A stretch of 64,000 nucleotides of DNA from G965197715 sp965247615 (GCA_965247615.1 OZ252022.1:248001-312000); one strand, 5' to 3'. Positions 25,838 to 35,283 are shown, counted from the stretch's first letter. Translations and numbers: made by a program. The notes: generated by a model from the letters alone, not told the origin.

Positions 25838-26146
25838 ATGGCCAACTTCTTCTTTGAGCGAGAGTGCCGCACACCATACTCCGAGTGCTACATCATTCTG
25901 GAGGATGACAATCCTGTAGGCCGTCTGGACATGCACTTTACGGCAACGGTTGTACACGCTACTCTATCAGTGGCTGAGAGTCTCACCCAAGACGGGATCC
26001 AGGAGTTGGTTGACCTGGTCGACGATGAGCTCTTGGACGCCGTGGGTGTTGCGCGCGAGGAGTTCATCGTGCACGTCCACCAGGGGCGCGACTTGGGAGT
26101 GTTCAGCACCCACGAATTCGGGACCAATGGCGACGGCGGCAACTGA
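25838..26146 (+). CDS. Small acidic hypothetical protein
   Basis: This is a 102-aa acidic protein (MANFFFERECRTPYSECYII, later VGVAREEFIVHVHQGRDLGV). No family is recognised. ATG 25838 follows a CAGGAG site, and the gene lies 38 nt after proA and 54 nt before hflK on the same strand, so it may be cotranscribed with either. The longer frame from 25214 is a proA shadow. Confidence 0.65.
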   Translation: MANFFFERECRTPYSECYIILEDDNPVGRLDMHFTATVVHATLSVAESLTQDGIQELVDLVDDELLDAVGVAREEFIVHVHQGRDLGVFSTHEFGTNGDGGN

Positions 26147-26200
26147 GCCGCCCAGGCCTTCCACCAGTAGACTCATTCACTAACCTGGAACGGGGTATAC

Positions 26201-27325
26201 ATGTATAGGCCGCCCGGCGAGCCATCTGACTTCAATCTGGACAATATCCTGTCGGGCGTCGGCGGGACCATCAACCGCTTCACCCAGCGGCTCGGCGCTG
26301 GGGGTTCGGGCGCCATCATCCTCATTGCCATCCTGCTTGTCGTCATCATCTGGTTCGGTTCAGGTGTCTACTCCGTGGGCCCTTCCGAGCAAGGGGCCCT
26401 CCGTCTCTTCGGCAGGTACACCGGGACCGTGGAACCCGGCCTGCACTGGTACTGGCCGCGGCCCATTGGCAAGCGCAACGTTGAAGCAGTCCGACAGACG
26501 CGCCGCATGGACCTGGGGTTCCTCACCCGCGGAAGCCAGTCCGTCGATGTCCCCGCAGAGGCCCTGATGATCACGGGGGACCTCAACATCATCGACATCC
26601 AGTTGGCCGTCCAGTACCGGATCAGCGACCTGGAGAAGTTCCTCTTCCGCGTCGACGATCCGGGTGAAGGCCCGCGGGGGATCGTCCCAGGGCGCCCGGA
26701 AGGCATCACGCTGAAGGAGGCCACCGAGGCAGCCCTGCGCCAGGTGGTGGGGCAACGCAGCATCGACGACGTCCTCACAGTCGGCCGCGACGATGTCCAG
26801 GCCGAGACGCAGCTGCTCCTCCAATCTATCCTGGACGACTACGAAGCCGGCATCCAGATCCTGGAAGTGCGGCTGGAGAATGTTCGCCCCCCCGACCAGG
26901 TGCGGGACGCCTTCGATGACGTCGTCCGGGCCCGAGTGGACAAAGAGAGCTTCATCAACCAGGCCAACTCCTACCGGGAGGACCAGATCCCCAGGGCCTT
27001 GGGAAGAGCCGCCCAAGTCACACAGTCCGCGGAGGCCTTCAAAGCTGAGCGCATCGCCAAGGCCGATGGTGAGGCACAGCGCTTCATCTCCGTGCTGTTT
27101 GAGTACGAGCAGTCCAGAGAAGTGACACGCAAACGACTTTATCTGGAGGCCATCGAGACCATTCTTCCCAGTGTCAAGAAGTTCATTCTGGACCCTGATT
27201 CCGGTAGTGGCATCCTTCCCCTCCTGAACCTGGGCGATCAGACTGCTCCCCTACCCATCTTTCCTGAATTCAGCAACCCGCCGCCTCAAGAAGAGGCCGA
27301 GCAGGACCAAGGAGGCGACCAATGA
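26201..27325 (+). CDS. hflK: FtsH protease activity modulator HflK
   Basis: HflK with HflC forms a membrane-bound ring that surrounds and regulates the FtsH protease. The 374-aa protein has a cytoplasmic N-tail, one transmembrane segment (about residues 37-57), then the SPFH/band 7 domain (VYSVGPSEQGALRLFGRYTG, VDVPAEALMITGDLNIIDIQ) and a long helix (PRALGRAAQVTQSAEAFKAE). The stop overlaps the hflC ATG (ATGA). The order hflK-hflC is standard. Confidence 0.93.
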   Translation: MYRPPGEPSDFNLDNILSGVGGTINRFTQRLGAGGSGAIILIAILLVVIIWFGSGVYSVGPSEQGALRLFGRYTGTVEPGLHWYWPRPIGKRNVEAVRQTRRMDLGFLTRGSQSVDVPAEALMITGDLNIIDIQLAVQYRISDLEKFLFRVDDPGEGPRGIVPGRPEGITLKEATEAALRQVVGQRSIDDVLTVGRDDVQAETQLLLQSILDDYEAGIQILEVRLENVRPPDQVRDAFDDVVRARVDKESFINQANSYREDQIPRALGRAAQVTQSAEAFKAERIAKADGEAQRFISVLFEYEQSREVTRKRLYLEAIETILPSVKKFILDPDSGSGILPLLNLGDQTAPLPIFPEFSNPPPQEEAEQDQGGDQ

Positions 27326-28260
27326 GAGTCCTGGTTACCTTCGCAATAGCGGTTATCGTCGCGATGATCTTCGTCGCACAGACATTCTTCACCGTCGATG
27401 AGACCGAGCTAGTCGTCGTCACGCGCTTTGGTCAGATCCAACGCTCCATCAGCACCCCCGGGCTGAGCGTCAAAGGCCCATTTGTGGACCGGGTGGTGCG
27501 TCTGGACAAGCGCCTGCTGCACATTGACGTCCCCCGCGCCACCATGCCGGACCGGGACAAGCAAAACCTGGAGATAGACGCCTATGTCCGGTACCGTATC
27601 GTGGAACCCATCAAGTACGTCCAGAAGCTGTCCAATGAGTTCACCGCCTCTTCCCGCCTCGGAAACATCGTCATCTCCGAGATTCGGGAAGAGGTCGCCC
27701 GGAGTGAACGGACCAGCATCATCGGCGGCAGGACCCTGGAGACACTGGACGAGGAAACTCAGGAGGTCGTGCGTACGGTGACCCTGCTCAACACCCGAGC
27801 GGAAATGTTGCAGCGCGTCACCGCCAAGAGCGACGCCACCGTCAAGTCCTTCGAAAACGACTTCGGCGTGACCATCGTCGATGTGCGCATCAAGGCGGCA
27901 GACTTCCCGCAGGCCACCGAAGAGAGCATCTTCACCCGCATGCGCAGCGAACGTGAAGTCCAGGCCAAGCGGCTTCGCGCTGAAGGCGAAGAGGAAAGCC
28001 TGAAGATCCGGGCCGACGTGGACCGCCAGATCGCAGTGATCCTCGCTGAGGCCGAGAGAGACGCCAACAAGCTCCGTGGTGAAGGCGAGGCGGAGGCCAT
28101 TAGCATCCTGGCCGGCGCCCTGGAGCGGGACCCGGAGTTCTTTGCCTTCCGACGCAGCCTCCAGGCCTATCAGAGCATCTTGAGGTCTGGCGCCACTGTC
28201 CTGCTCTCCGCAGACAGCGAGCTCTTCAAGTACCTGCAGAGCTCCGCGCCGCCTGAGTAG
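27322..28260 (+). CDS. hflC: FtsH protease activity modulator HflC
   Basis: This is the partner of HflK in the SPFH ring. The 312-aa protein has an N-terminal membrane anchor (residues 4-20), the band 7 domain with DETELVVVTRFGQIQRSIST and LHIDVPRATMPDRDKQNLEI, and the helical region with FTRMRSEREVQAKRLRAEGE. The start overlaps the hflK stop, so the two are coupled. Confidence 0.93.
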   Translation: MRVLVTFAIAVIVAMIFVAQTFFTVDETELVVVTRFGQIQRSISTPGLSVKGPFVDRVVRLDKRLLHIDVPRATMPDRDKQNLEIDAYVRYRIVEPIKYVQKLSNEFTASSRLGNIVISEIREEVARSERTSIIGGRTLETLDEETQEVVRTVTLLNTRAEMLQRVTAKSDATVKSFENDFGVTIVDVRIKAADFPQATEESIFTRMRSEREVQAKRLRAEGEEESLKIRADVDRQIAVILAEAERDANKLRGEGEAEAISILAGALERDPEFFAFRRSLQAYQSILRSGATVLLSADSELFKYLQSSAPPE

Positions 28261-28291
28261 CCCGCTCGCGCCGGGACTCAGGCCGCGGCTC

Positions 28292-28759
28292 CTAGCCCGG
28301 CTTTGACCCCATATCGAGGACCGACTCCCACTCCTCGGCGGTCACCGGTTGGACCGAGAGGCGCCCCTGTCGTAGGAGCGTCATCTGCTCCAGTCCGGGC
28401 GTGCGGCGCAGTTGCTCCATGGTTACGGGATGGGCAAAGCGCTGCTCCGCCTTGATGTCAACCATGAACCACAGGGGCTTCTCCGGCGTGCTCTTGGGGT
28501 CAGGGTGTTCCGAACCGGGGTCCCAGGCTGTGTGGTCCGGGTAGCCGCCGCGTACGACCGTTGCCGTGCCCACCACGGCCATAGGCTTGGCGTTGCTGTG
28601 GTAGAACAGGACGCCGTCGCCCTCCTGGACCTCGTCTCGAAGGAGATTGCGGGCCTGATAGTTGCGGATGCCGTCCCACTCCGCCACTCCGTCTGCAACC
28701 AGGTCGTCGAAGGAGTAGGCGCTGGGCTCTGATTTGAACAGCCAGTACCGGCGGGCCAT
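28292..28759 (-). CDS. EVE domain-containing protein
   Basis: EVE domains belong to the PUA-like fold and bind modified bases in DNA or RNA. The 155-aa protein spans a single EVE domain: YWLFKSEPSAYSFDDL, WDGIRNYQARNLLRDEV, GDGVLFYHSNAKPMAVVGTA, and the conserved C-terminal PVTAEEWESVLDMG. It lies convergent with hflC. Homologues are called thymocyte nuclear protein 1-like. The natural ligand is unknown. Confidence 0.9.
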   Translation of the reverse strand: MARRYWLFKSEPSAYSFDDLVADGVAEWDGIRNYQARNLLRDEVQEGDGVLFYHSNAKPMAVVGTATVVRGGYPDHTAWDPGSEHPDPKSTPEKPLWFMVDIKAEQRFAHPVTMEQLRRTPGLEQMTLLRQGRLSVQPVTAEEWESVLDMGSKPG

Positions 28760-28915
28760 GGGTCCTCCTCCCTAACTGCACTCTACGAGTCCGGCGTGGG
28801 TCTGTCCCGTGCTGTTACAAGACGGTAGCATGGCGGGGGCGACTTTGAAAGGCCGCGGGGAAGCCCCACGTAGGAAGCCCTGATGTTCCGGGACGCGCGC
28901 CGGCGCCATGGCCTC

Positions 28916-29665
28916 TCAGACGCCCTGCTTCTTGCATACGAAGAGTGGCCCCTGGCCCACGCCGCCGGCGCCGCCGAAGGGCCACCGGTAGCGGTGGACG
29001 CGGACCCTCAGCCGCTCCAGGACCGCATCGACCTCCGACAGCTCGAACAGCCCCATGTCGTGCCGGTCGACCTCCACGCTGAGCTTCCCGGCGCGCCGGA
29101 CCAGGTACACGAAGGTGTACTCGAATCGCGCGTCGGATGGGTCCGGGTCATAGCTGTTTTCCACCACAACCACCTCCGTATCTCCCCGGCGGTGGGTGCT
29201 GATCACAGTCTCGTTCTGCATGAGGTTGGGCTTGAGCGAGAAGGCTTCCTCCAGGTAGAAGAGCAATGCACCGCCGGGCTTCAGGTGCGCGCAGCAGTTC
29301 GCCAGTGTCTTTTCCAGGGCGCCGTAGCTGGTGTTGTAGGCGATGGCGTCCAGCACAACAACGGCGTCGAACTCAGTTTCCAGGCGAAAGTCGCGCATGT
29401 CCCCAACCTCGTAACGCAGGTTGGGATTGCGGCGGCGCGCCAGCTCCAGCATCCGGGGGCTCAGGTCGATGCCTGTGACATCGAACGCCTCTTTGAGGTA
29501 CAGATCGTGGTGGCCGGCGCCGCAGCCAACGTTGAGCAGGGCTTTGCCGCCGCTGCCAACGTGCTGCGCCAGGGTCTTGGCCACAAGGGCTGCCTCGCTC
29601 CTGTAGTCCTCCCCGGCGACCATGAGCTCCCACACCCAGGTCAGGTCCTCATACAGGCGGGGCAT
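28916..29665 (-). CDS. Class I SAM-dependent methyltransferase
   Basis: The 249-aa protein has motif I in LLNVGCGAGHHDLYL, the acidic residue ending the second strand in VTGIDLSPRMLELAR, EVGDMRDFRL for motif II, and VVLDAIAYN plus LKPGGALLFYLEEAF for motif III. It resembles small-molecule methyltransferases of the ubiE/COQ5 group, with a substrate I cannot name. It is not clearly in an operon. Confidence 0.88.
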   Translation of the reverse strand: MPRLYEDLTWVWELMVAGEDYRSEAALVAKTLAQHVGSGGKALLNVGCGAGHHDLYLKEAFDVTGIDLSPRMLELARRRNPNLRYEVGDMRDFRLETEFDAVVVLDAIAYNTSYGALEKTLANCCAHLKPGGALLFYLEEAFSLKPNLMQNETVISTHRRGDTEVVVVENSYDPDPSDARFEYTFVYLVRRAGKLSVEVDRHDMGLFELSEVDAVLERLRVRVHRYRWPFGGAGGVGQGPLFVCKKQGV

Positions 29666-29787
29666 CGGATGAGCCTCCGAGTCTGGACTTGGCTGTCCGT
29701 ACCATCATCACTAGTCGTTACAGGGGAAGGAGATGATTCCCTTGGCGCGGCAAGCGCGGCCGGTTGTGGTTGGCATCGACGGAATGC

Positions 29788-30852
29788 TCAATACCCCGTC
29801 AGCTCCACGAAACCCACCGCCGACATGGGTTCCCCGTTCTTCTCGCCCGTCCCGTCCACCTCGCCCTCCCAATAGTAGTTCTGGGTGGTGGCCCGGCTGT
29901 CGAACTCGGCCTCCGGGAGAATGGGTTCCAGCGCCAGTGAGAGACCAAGGTCGGGTATCCTCACCCGCCAACCAGACGGATACGCGGCTCCCGTCTGGGG
30001 GCTGGTCCACGTGCCCGTAGCTTCACTCTGGAACTCGCCCGCTTCCAGGTGGGTGACGCCGCCATCGGCTGCTATCAAAGTCCCGTACTTGTGCACAACG
30101 CGGCCAGAGGGGTCCCGTACCACGCTGAGCATGACGTCCGTTGCATCGCTGAGGTGGAGCGCGAACCAGTCCCAACCAATGGCGACAGGGGTGAAGTCAC
30201 CCCACTGGTGGTCCATCCACACCTGTGCCAGCACGTCCTGTTTGCGCCCGTGGTCTGTCAGCGTGCCCCAGCCGGGCATTCGAGTGCGTGAGTAGTAGAA
30301 TGAGTCCCCCGCGAGCGGAAACTCAACAAGGCCGTCGCCATCATGCAGGACGGCGGGCTTGCCGGGCGAAAGCCCCAGCTGCAAGCTGTACTCACCCGCC
30401 GAGGCCGTCAGCATGTCCCGGCCGCCCGCCCCCGCCGCGGCCCAGTCGCCCACGACGGTCTGGAACCCCTCCGCAGGCGGGTCGAGGAATCGGGGCATCG
30501 CCCCCTGAGCCGTGGTGTACGTGCCCCGCGCGTGGTCGGTGATTGCAAAGTGGCCTATGTGAAAGACCGGGCCGCCGTCCGGGGGGGCCGTCTCAAAGAA
30601 CGCCAGGTGAAATCCGTAGCGCGATCCATCCGCCGCGACAAGATGGCCGCTATAGTACCACCACTCGGTGTTCGCCGCATGAGAGGCGTCATCTTGAGGC
30701 AGGAAGACCAATGGATCCGGCGCCGGTGAGGGGGCAGGCGCGGCTGGGGGAACAGGCGCGGCCGGCGGCGCTGCCGGACCGGTGCAAGCTGCGGCAAGGA
30801 AGACAGCTGCGGTGGCCGAGAGCAGGCGGGCCTGCCAGGAGCGGAGGGGCAT
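29788..30852 (-). CDS. AttH/CrtC-like lipocalin-family lipoprotein
   Basis: The 354-aa protein starts at ATG 30852 with a GGAGGGTGA site, 8 nt after the tag stop, so the two form an operon. It has a signal sequence with lipobox LAAAC (Cys23), a Pro/Ala-rich linker, then the AttH/carotenoid 1,2-hydratase-like fold: TEWWYYSGHLVAADGSRYGF, VWMDHQWGDFTPVAIGWDWF, and the C-terminal NYYWEGEVDG. Homologues are secreted hydrolases or lipid-binding proteins; the real reaction is not established. Confidence 0.85.
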   Translation of the reverse strand: MPLRSWQARLLSATAAVFLAAACTGPAAPPAAPVPPAAPAPSPAPDPLVFLPQDDASHAANTEWWYYSGHLVAADGSRYGFHLAFFETAPPDGGPVFHIGHFAITDHARGTYTTAQGAMPRFLDPPAEGFQTVVGDWAAAGAGGRDMLTASAGEYSLQLGLSPGKPAVLHDGDGLVEFPLAGDSFYYSRTRMPGWGTLTDHGRKQDVLAQVWMDHQWGDFTPVAIGWDWFALHLSDATDVMLSVVRDPSGRVVHKYGTLIAADGGVTHLEAGEFQSEATGTWTSPQTGAAYPSGWRVRIPDLGLSLALEPILPEAEFDSRATTQNYYWEGEVDGTGEKNGEPMSAVGFVELTGY

Positions 30853-30860
30853 CAACCGGG

Positions 30861-31469
30861 TCACCCTCCGCCTTCCGCAACGCGCCAGCAATGGCTGAGG
30901 TGATCGTTCACCATTCCGATAGACTGCATGAAGGCGTAGCAGATGGTGGAGCCGGTGAATCGAAACCCGCGCTTGTTCAGATCACGGGACATGGCGTCAG
31001 ATTCCGGCGAAGAGCAGGGCATCGCATCCTGGGGAACCCCCTGAGCAGCGCCCCTGACCTCGTGGCCGGTGAACTGCCAGATGTACCGGTCGAAGCTGCC
31101 GAACTCGCTCCGCACCTCCAGCACGTGCTGGGCGTTGGTGATGGTCGCGGTGATCTTGAGCCGGTTCCGCACAATGCCCGCATCCGCCAGAAGGCGCTGC
31201 ACGTCGGCATCGGTAAAGCGGGCAACCCGCCGCGGATCAAAGTGGTCGAAGGCCGTGCGAAACGCGTCGCGCTTGTGGAGGATGGTCCGCCACGATAGGC
31301 CCGCCTGGAACCCCTCCAACGCGATGCGCTCGAAGAGGGCCTGGTCGTCGTGAACGGGGACGCCCCACTCGACGTCGTGGTAGCGCATCATCAGGGGGTC
31401 GTCCGGGGCGCCGAAGCACCGTCTGCGGCCGTCGTCCCCCGCATTGGCGGCGCCAGTCATGGCTCTCAT
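30861..31469 (-). CDS. tag: DNA-3-methyladenine glycosylase I
   Basis: Tag excises 3-methyladenine from alkylated DNA. The protein has RCFGAPDDPLMMRYHDVEWG, HDDQALFERIALEGFQAGLS, WRTILHKRDAFRTAFDHFDP, and the C-terminal GFRFTGSTICYAFMQSIGMV with HLSHC, the zinc-site cysteine and histidine regions of the family. Two in-frame ATGs, 31469 and 31460, are possible starts; both give a family-length product of about 200 aa. The AttH-like gene follows 8 nt later. Confidence 0.93.
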   Translation of the reverse strand: MRAMTGAANAGDDGRRRCFGAPDDPLMMRYHDVEWGVPVHDDQALFERIALEGFQAGLSWRTILHKRDAFRTAFDHFDPRRVARFTDADVQRLLADAGIVRNRLKITATITNAQHVLEVRSEFGSFDRYIWQFTGHEVRGAAQGVPQDAMPCSSPESDAMSRDLNKRGFRFTGSTICYAFMQSIGMVNDHLSHCWRVAEGGG

Positions 31470-31562
31470 CCCCCACTGGCGACACGGAATCGGCGAAGCT
31501 TGAACCCGCCGCCCGCGAAGATATCCCACGCCGGGCAAGCCCGCGCAGGGCTGGATGCGGGC

Positions 31563-32312
31563 CTAGGAGCCTCTTCGTCTGCGCGGCGGGTCGGGTTCCT
31601 TTTCGTCGGCTGGGTCGGTCGGTCGCAGCCGCACAGTCACGTCGCCGCGGTTGCGCGAACGAAGAATCTCGATGTCCTCGTTCTTCTCAAGGAACTGGGC
31701 AAACGTACGGACGCCCTGGGACTTGTAGTCGAACCCGGGCTCGATGCGGCGCATGGTCTCGTAGAGCTTGGACCCCACGACCTCACCTTGCACGTCCATG
31801 GAGGCCGCTAGGGCGCGCAGCACGAGCGATTCGGCATTGGAAGGCGTCGACGTGGAAGTGCCCCGCACTGTCGGCTGGGGGCCCCCAATGTCCTCCAGGT
31901 AGATGTACCGGTCACAGGAACGCACCAGGGTCTCGGACACGACGGCGCGCCGTCCCGCTCCGATGACCAGCTTCCCCGCGGCGCGCAGCTTCCTGACCAG
32001 GGGGACGAAGTCCGTATCCGCTGAGGCTATCACAAAGGTGTCCACAGGTGACGTGAACAGCAGGTCCACCGCGTCTATTGCCAGGGAGATATCGCTGGAG
32101 TTCTTTCCGGACTTGGGCTGCTGAAAGTGGTGCACGGCCTCGATGCCAAGCTCCAAGGCCTGCCCCTGGTCCTTCCTCGCCTTGGACCAATCGGAGTAGG
32201 CCCGCTTGACGATGATCCTGCCGATGTCCGACACCTGGTCCAGCAACGGCTCGATAGGAGAGAGGCCCACGTTCTCGTAGTCGATGAGAACGGCTACTTG
32301 TGCCTCAGCCAC
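31563..32312 (-). CDS. NYN-domain protein with C-terminal OST-HTH/LOTUS domain
   Basis: The 249-aa protein joins a PIN-like NYN domain (LIDYENVGLSPIEPLL, SSDISLAIDAVDLL, IASADTDFVPLVRKLRAAG, the conserved acidic cluster) with a LOTUS/OST-HTH module (about 170-235: LVLRALAASMDVQGEVVGSK, IEPGFDYKSQGVRTFAQFLE). The architecture matches LabA-like predicted RNases that act on RNA. A related NYN stub is found at 5822-5908. The tail is basic and proline-rich. Confidence 0.9.
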   Translation of the reverse strand: MAEAQVAVLIDYENVGLSPIEPLLDQVSDIGRIIVKRAYSDWSKARKDQGQALELGIEAVHHFQQPKSGKNSSDISLAIDAVDLLFTSPVDTFVIASADTDFVPLVRKLRAAGKLVIGAGRRAVVSETLVRSCDRYIYLEDIGGPQPTVRGTSTSTPSNAESLVLRALAASMDVQGEVVGSKLYETMRRIEPGFDYKSQGVRTFAQFLEKNEDIEILRSRNRGDVTVRLRPTDPADEKEPDPPRRRRGS

Positions 32313-32403
32313 AATGCATCCTCCAGACCGGCTCCATTAAGAATAGCAGAAGTGGCCCCGCGGGGCGATGAAGTGATGCGGCGGCGCGGGAGCCCGCGCC
32401 TGG

Positions 32404-33351
32404 CTAGCCCCTCTTGCGGGCCAGCGCACGGCGGGCGGCCTCGGCCACGTGGGCGGCGGTGAGTCCATATTTTTCCAGCAACTCAGCGGACTTGCCCGAC
32501 TCGGCGTAGCGCGTAACGCCGACGAACTCCACAGGAACCGGGTACGTGCGAGCCACAACCCCCGCCACGATGCTTCCCAGCCCGCCGTGAATGAAGTGCT
32601 CTTCGGCGGTCACCAGCGCCCCCGTCTCCCGCGCGGCCCGCTCAATTGTCTCCTCATCAGTGGGCCGCAGGGTGTGCAGGTTGATGACGCGGCAAGATAC
32701 GCCTGCGGAAGCCAGAAGCTCCGCCGCATCGAGGGCCGTGGGCACCATTGAACCGCAGGCGACGACAGTGACGTCATCGCCCTGGCGTTCGGTCTCTGCT
32801 ACGCCAATCCGGAAGATGTAATCGTCGGAGTGGATGACCGGCGTGGCGGGCCGGTAGAGGCGGATGTACACGGGACCCGGCGCGACGGCGGCGGCGCGCA
32901 CTGCCTGGGCTGTCTCGGGCCCGTCGGAAGGCGCGATGACCGTCATGGTGGGCAGACTGCACATCAGGGCCATGTCCTCGATGCTCTGGGCGGAGACTCC
33001 GTCCTCACCGGTCAGCAGCCCGGCGTGGGTGCACACGAGCTTCACGTTGAGTCGCGGCTGGGCGATGCCCACGCGGATCTGGTCAAAGGCGCGCCCGGTG
33101 CCGAAGACGGCAAAGGTGGAGCAGAATGGGACCTTGCCGCTGGAAGCCAGACCCGCGGCGGTGCTGAGGATGTGCTGCTCGGCGGGGCCAAAGTCGAAGA
33201 AGCGGTCCGGGAACTCCTTGGCAAAGAGGGTCGTGAACGTGGAGACGTTGAGGTCGCCACCCAGAACGACGACGTCCCGGTTCTCACGGCCCAAATCCAC
33301 GAGGGCGTGGCCGTAAACTTCGCGGGTTGAAGCGGTGGCAGTTCCAACCAA
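32404..33351 (-). CDS. Transketolase, C-terminal (pyrimidine-binding) subunit
   Basis: Transketolase moves two-carbon units between sugar phosphates using thiamine diphosphate. This 315-aa subunit holds the pyrimidine and C-terminal domains: DVVVLGGDLNVSTFTTLF, the catalytic Glu in FGPAEQHILSTAAGLA, THAGLLTGEDGVSAQSIEDM, and the C-terminal fold (VTVVACGSMVPTALDAAELL). The start is TTG 33351, 36 nt after the N-terminal subunit, so the two are an operon. A split transketolase is typical of archaea and several deep bacterial lineages including Chloroflexota. Confidence 0.94.
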   Translation of the reverse strand: MVGTATASTREVYGHALVDLGRENRDVVVLGGDLNVSTFTTLFAKEFPDRFFDFGPAEQHILSTAAGLASSGKVPFCSTFAVFGTGRAFDQIRVGIAQPRLNVKLVCTHAGLLTGEDGVSAQSIEDMALMCSLPTMTVIAPSDGPETAQAVRAAAVAPGPVYIRLYRPATPVIHSDDYIFRIGVAETERQGDDVTVVACGSMVPTALDAAELLASAGVSCRVINLHTLRPTDEETIERAARETGALVTAEEHFIHGGLGSIVAGVVARTYPVPVEFVGVTRYAESGKSAELLEKYGLTAAHVAEAARRALARKRG

Positions 33352-33387
33352 GGAGCTTCTCTACGTCCTACGTCAGATTGTCATGAT

Positions 33388-34332
33388 TCAAGCAGGCGCC
33401 AATCCGGCCGAAGCCGCTGCCAATGCCCCATCCGCCAGCTCCCGGAGGGCCAACTCAAGCTGCTCCTTGTTGGGGGCCTTGCCGTGCCACTCCGCGCTGT
33501 TCTCCATGAAGCTCACACCCTTGCCCTTGACGGTGCGAGCTATGATCACGGTGGGCTGGCCATGGCCGGGCCGGGCATCTTTCAAGGATTGAACCACGGC
33601 CCCGACATCGTGGCCGTCAATCTCCGATACGCGCCAGCCAAAGGCGCGCCACTTGTCGGCGAAGGGCTCTAGGTCCGTAACCTCCTCGGTGTGGCGGTCA
33701 TTCTGCACGCCGTTCCGGTCCACGATGGCCACGAGGTTCTCGAGCTTGTAGTGGGCCGCCGCCATGGCCGCCTCCCAGATCTCGCCCTCCTCGCACTCGC
33801 CGTCACCCAAGAGGACGTAGACACCGGTCTCCCGACCGTCCAGGCGCGCCGCCAGGGCAGTCCCAACTCCGAATGAAAGCCCCTGGCCAAGGGAGCCTGA
33901 GGACATCTCCACCCCCGGCGTCTTCACATGGGCGTGACCTTGCAGCCGGCTGTTGATCTTGCGGAAGGTCTTGAGCTCCTCCACTGGAAAGTAGCCGGAG
34001 CGGGCCAGGGCGGTGTAGATGACGGGACAGGCGTGTCCCTTGCTCTCGATGAAACGGTCTCGATCAGGCCACGCGGGATTTGACGGGTCATGCCGCATGA
34101 CGCTGAAGTAGAGCGCGGCCAGAATCTCGACGGACGACAGGGAGCCGCCTGGATGGCCGCTGCCGGCCTCGGCGATCATGGAAACGATGTCCCGCCGCAT
34201 CTCCCTGGCGATGCCCTGGAGCTCCTGAACAGTGGGGGCGTTGCACTGAGGGTCGGAAGCAACGGACACAGCCACTGGAGAGGAGGCCGGGGTGGAGACC
34301 GGATGCTGTGCGTCTGACTGCGTTGCTGACAT
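33388..34332 (-). CDS. Transketolase, N-terminal (TPP-binding) subunit
   Basis: The N-terminal half of a split transketolase, 314 aa from ATG 34332. It contains EAGSGHPGGSLSSVEILAAL, SRLQGHAHVKTPGVEMSSGS, the diphosphate-binding GDGECEEGEIWEAAMAAAHY with LVAIVDRNGVQND, and KGVSFMENSAEWHGKAPN. The first about 35 residues form a Ser/Thr/Pro/Ala-rich leader absent from many homologues. The open frame extends upstream to 34968 only as a shadow of the divergent gene. Partner subunit follows 36 nt downstream. Confidence 0.94.
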   Translation of the reverse strand: MSATQSDAQHPVSTPASSPVAVSVASDPQCNAPTVQELQGIAREMRRDIVSMIAEAGSGHPGGSLSSVEILAALYFSVMRHDPSNPAWPDRDRFIESKGHACPVIYTALARSGYFPVEELKTFRKINSRLQGHAHVKTPGVEMSSGSLGQGLSFGVGTALAARLDGRETGVYVLLGDGECEEGEIWEAAMAAAHYKLENLVAIVDRNGVQNDRHTEEVTDLEPFADKWRAFGWRVSEIDGHDVGAVVQSLKDARPGHGQPTVIIARTVKGKGVSFMENSAEWHGKAPNKEQLELALRELADGALAAASAGLAPA

Positions 34333-34392
34333 CGAAGCAAGTATAGATGGAAGCAATGACGGGTGTCTAGGGTTCCAGAGAGCATGTTCGGG

Positions 34393-34398
34393 TAGAAT
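34393..34398 (+). promoter_or_regulatory. -10 box TAGAAT, leaderless start of amidohydrolase
   Basis: TAGAAT ends six bases before GTG 34405 and there is no ribosome site, the same architecture as before the HAD gene. It drives the amidohydrolase-mug-thpR operon. Confidence 0.5.
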
Positions 34399-34404
34399 GA
34401 AGGC

Positions 34405-35283
34405 GTGATTATCGACGCACACACGCACATCTTCCCGCCGGCATTCCGGGAACAGCGGGACGAGCTGCTGCGCCGTGACCCCACCTTTGCCGAGCTCTAC
34501 GCCAACCCTCGCGCGGCCCTGGCTTCCGCAGAAGACCTCATTGAAGCGATGGACAGCGCCGAAGTGGACCTGGCCGTGGCCGTGGGCATAGGCTGGTCCG
34601 ACCCGGCGCTGGCAAGCCGGGCCAACGACTACCTCATTGAGGTTGTGGCGCGCCACCCAAGGCGGCTGGCGGGCTTCTGTGCAGTGGACCCAGCGTGGGG
34701 AGACGCCGCCCTGAAAGAGGTTGAACGGTGCCTGGCGGCGGGACTCACGGGCGTTGGTGAGCTGCACCCCGACACCCAGGGTTTCCATCTGGAAGACGAG
34801 GACTCGCTTGCAGGGTTGATGACCCTGGCGCAGACCAAGGGCATTCCGGTGCTGGTCCATGCATCGGAGCCCGTGGGGAACATCTATCGAGGAAAGGGGC
34901 GTGCGACCCCCCAGCGAGTCCTCCGCCTGGTCCAGGGCTTCCCCCAGACCACCATCATCTGCGCGCACTGGGGCGGCGGGCTTCCCTTCTATGCACTCAT
35001 GCCAGAGGTGGCTTCAGCCCTGGCCAACACCTACTTCGATTCCGCAGCTTCTCCTCTCCTCTACCATCAGCGGGTATTCTCCGTGGCGGCCGAGGCCGTG
35101 GGGCCGGACAGAATCCTCTTTGCCTCCGACTTCCCTCTGGTGAAGCCCGAGCGCATCCTCGCTCAGGTGCGGGACAGCGGGCTCCCGGCGGCGGCGCAGG
35201 CGATGATCGCGGGCGGGAACGCCATGCGCCTGCTGGGGCTCGAGCAAGGGACCGCGGCCGCGGTCCCCAAACCCGGGCCATGA
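34405..35283 (+). CDS. Amidohydrolase family metal-dependent hydrolase
   Basis: The 292-aa TIM-barrel protein of the amidohydrolase-2 type has the N-terminal metal motif DAHTHIFPPAFRE, TGVGELHPDTQGF, HASEP, ICAHWGGGLPFY and the C-terminal Asp in LFASDFPLVKPERI. Such enzymes are decarboxylases or hydrolases of ACMSD-like type; the substrate is unknown. It is the first gene of an operon: its stop overlaps the next ATG (ATGA). Confidence 0.88.
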   Translation: MIIDAHTHIFPPAFREQRDELLRRDPTFAELYANPRAALASAEDLIEAMDSAEVDLAVAVGIGWSDPALASRANDYLIEVVARHPRRLAGFCAVDPAWGDAALKEVERCLAAGLTGVGELHPDTQGFHLEDEDSLAGLMTLAQTKGIPVLVHASEPVGNIYRGKGRATPQRVLRLVQGFPQTTIICAHWGGGLPFYALMPEVASALANTYFDSAASPLLYHQRVFSVAAEAVGPDRILFASDFPLVKPERILAQVRDSGLPAAAQAMIAGGNAMRLLGLEQGTAAAVPKPGP

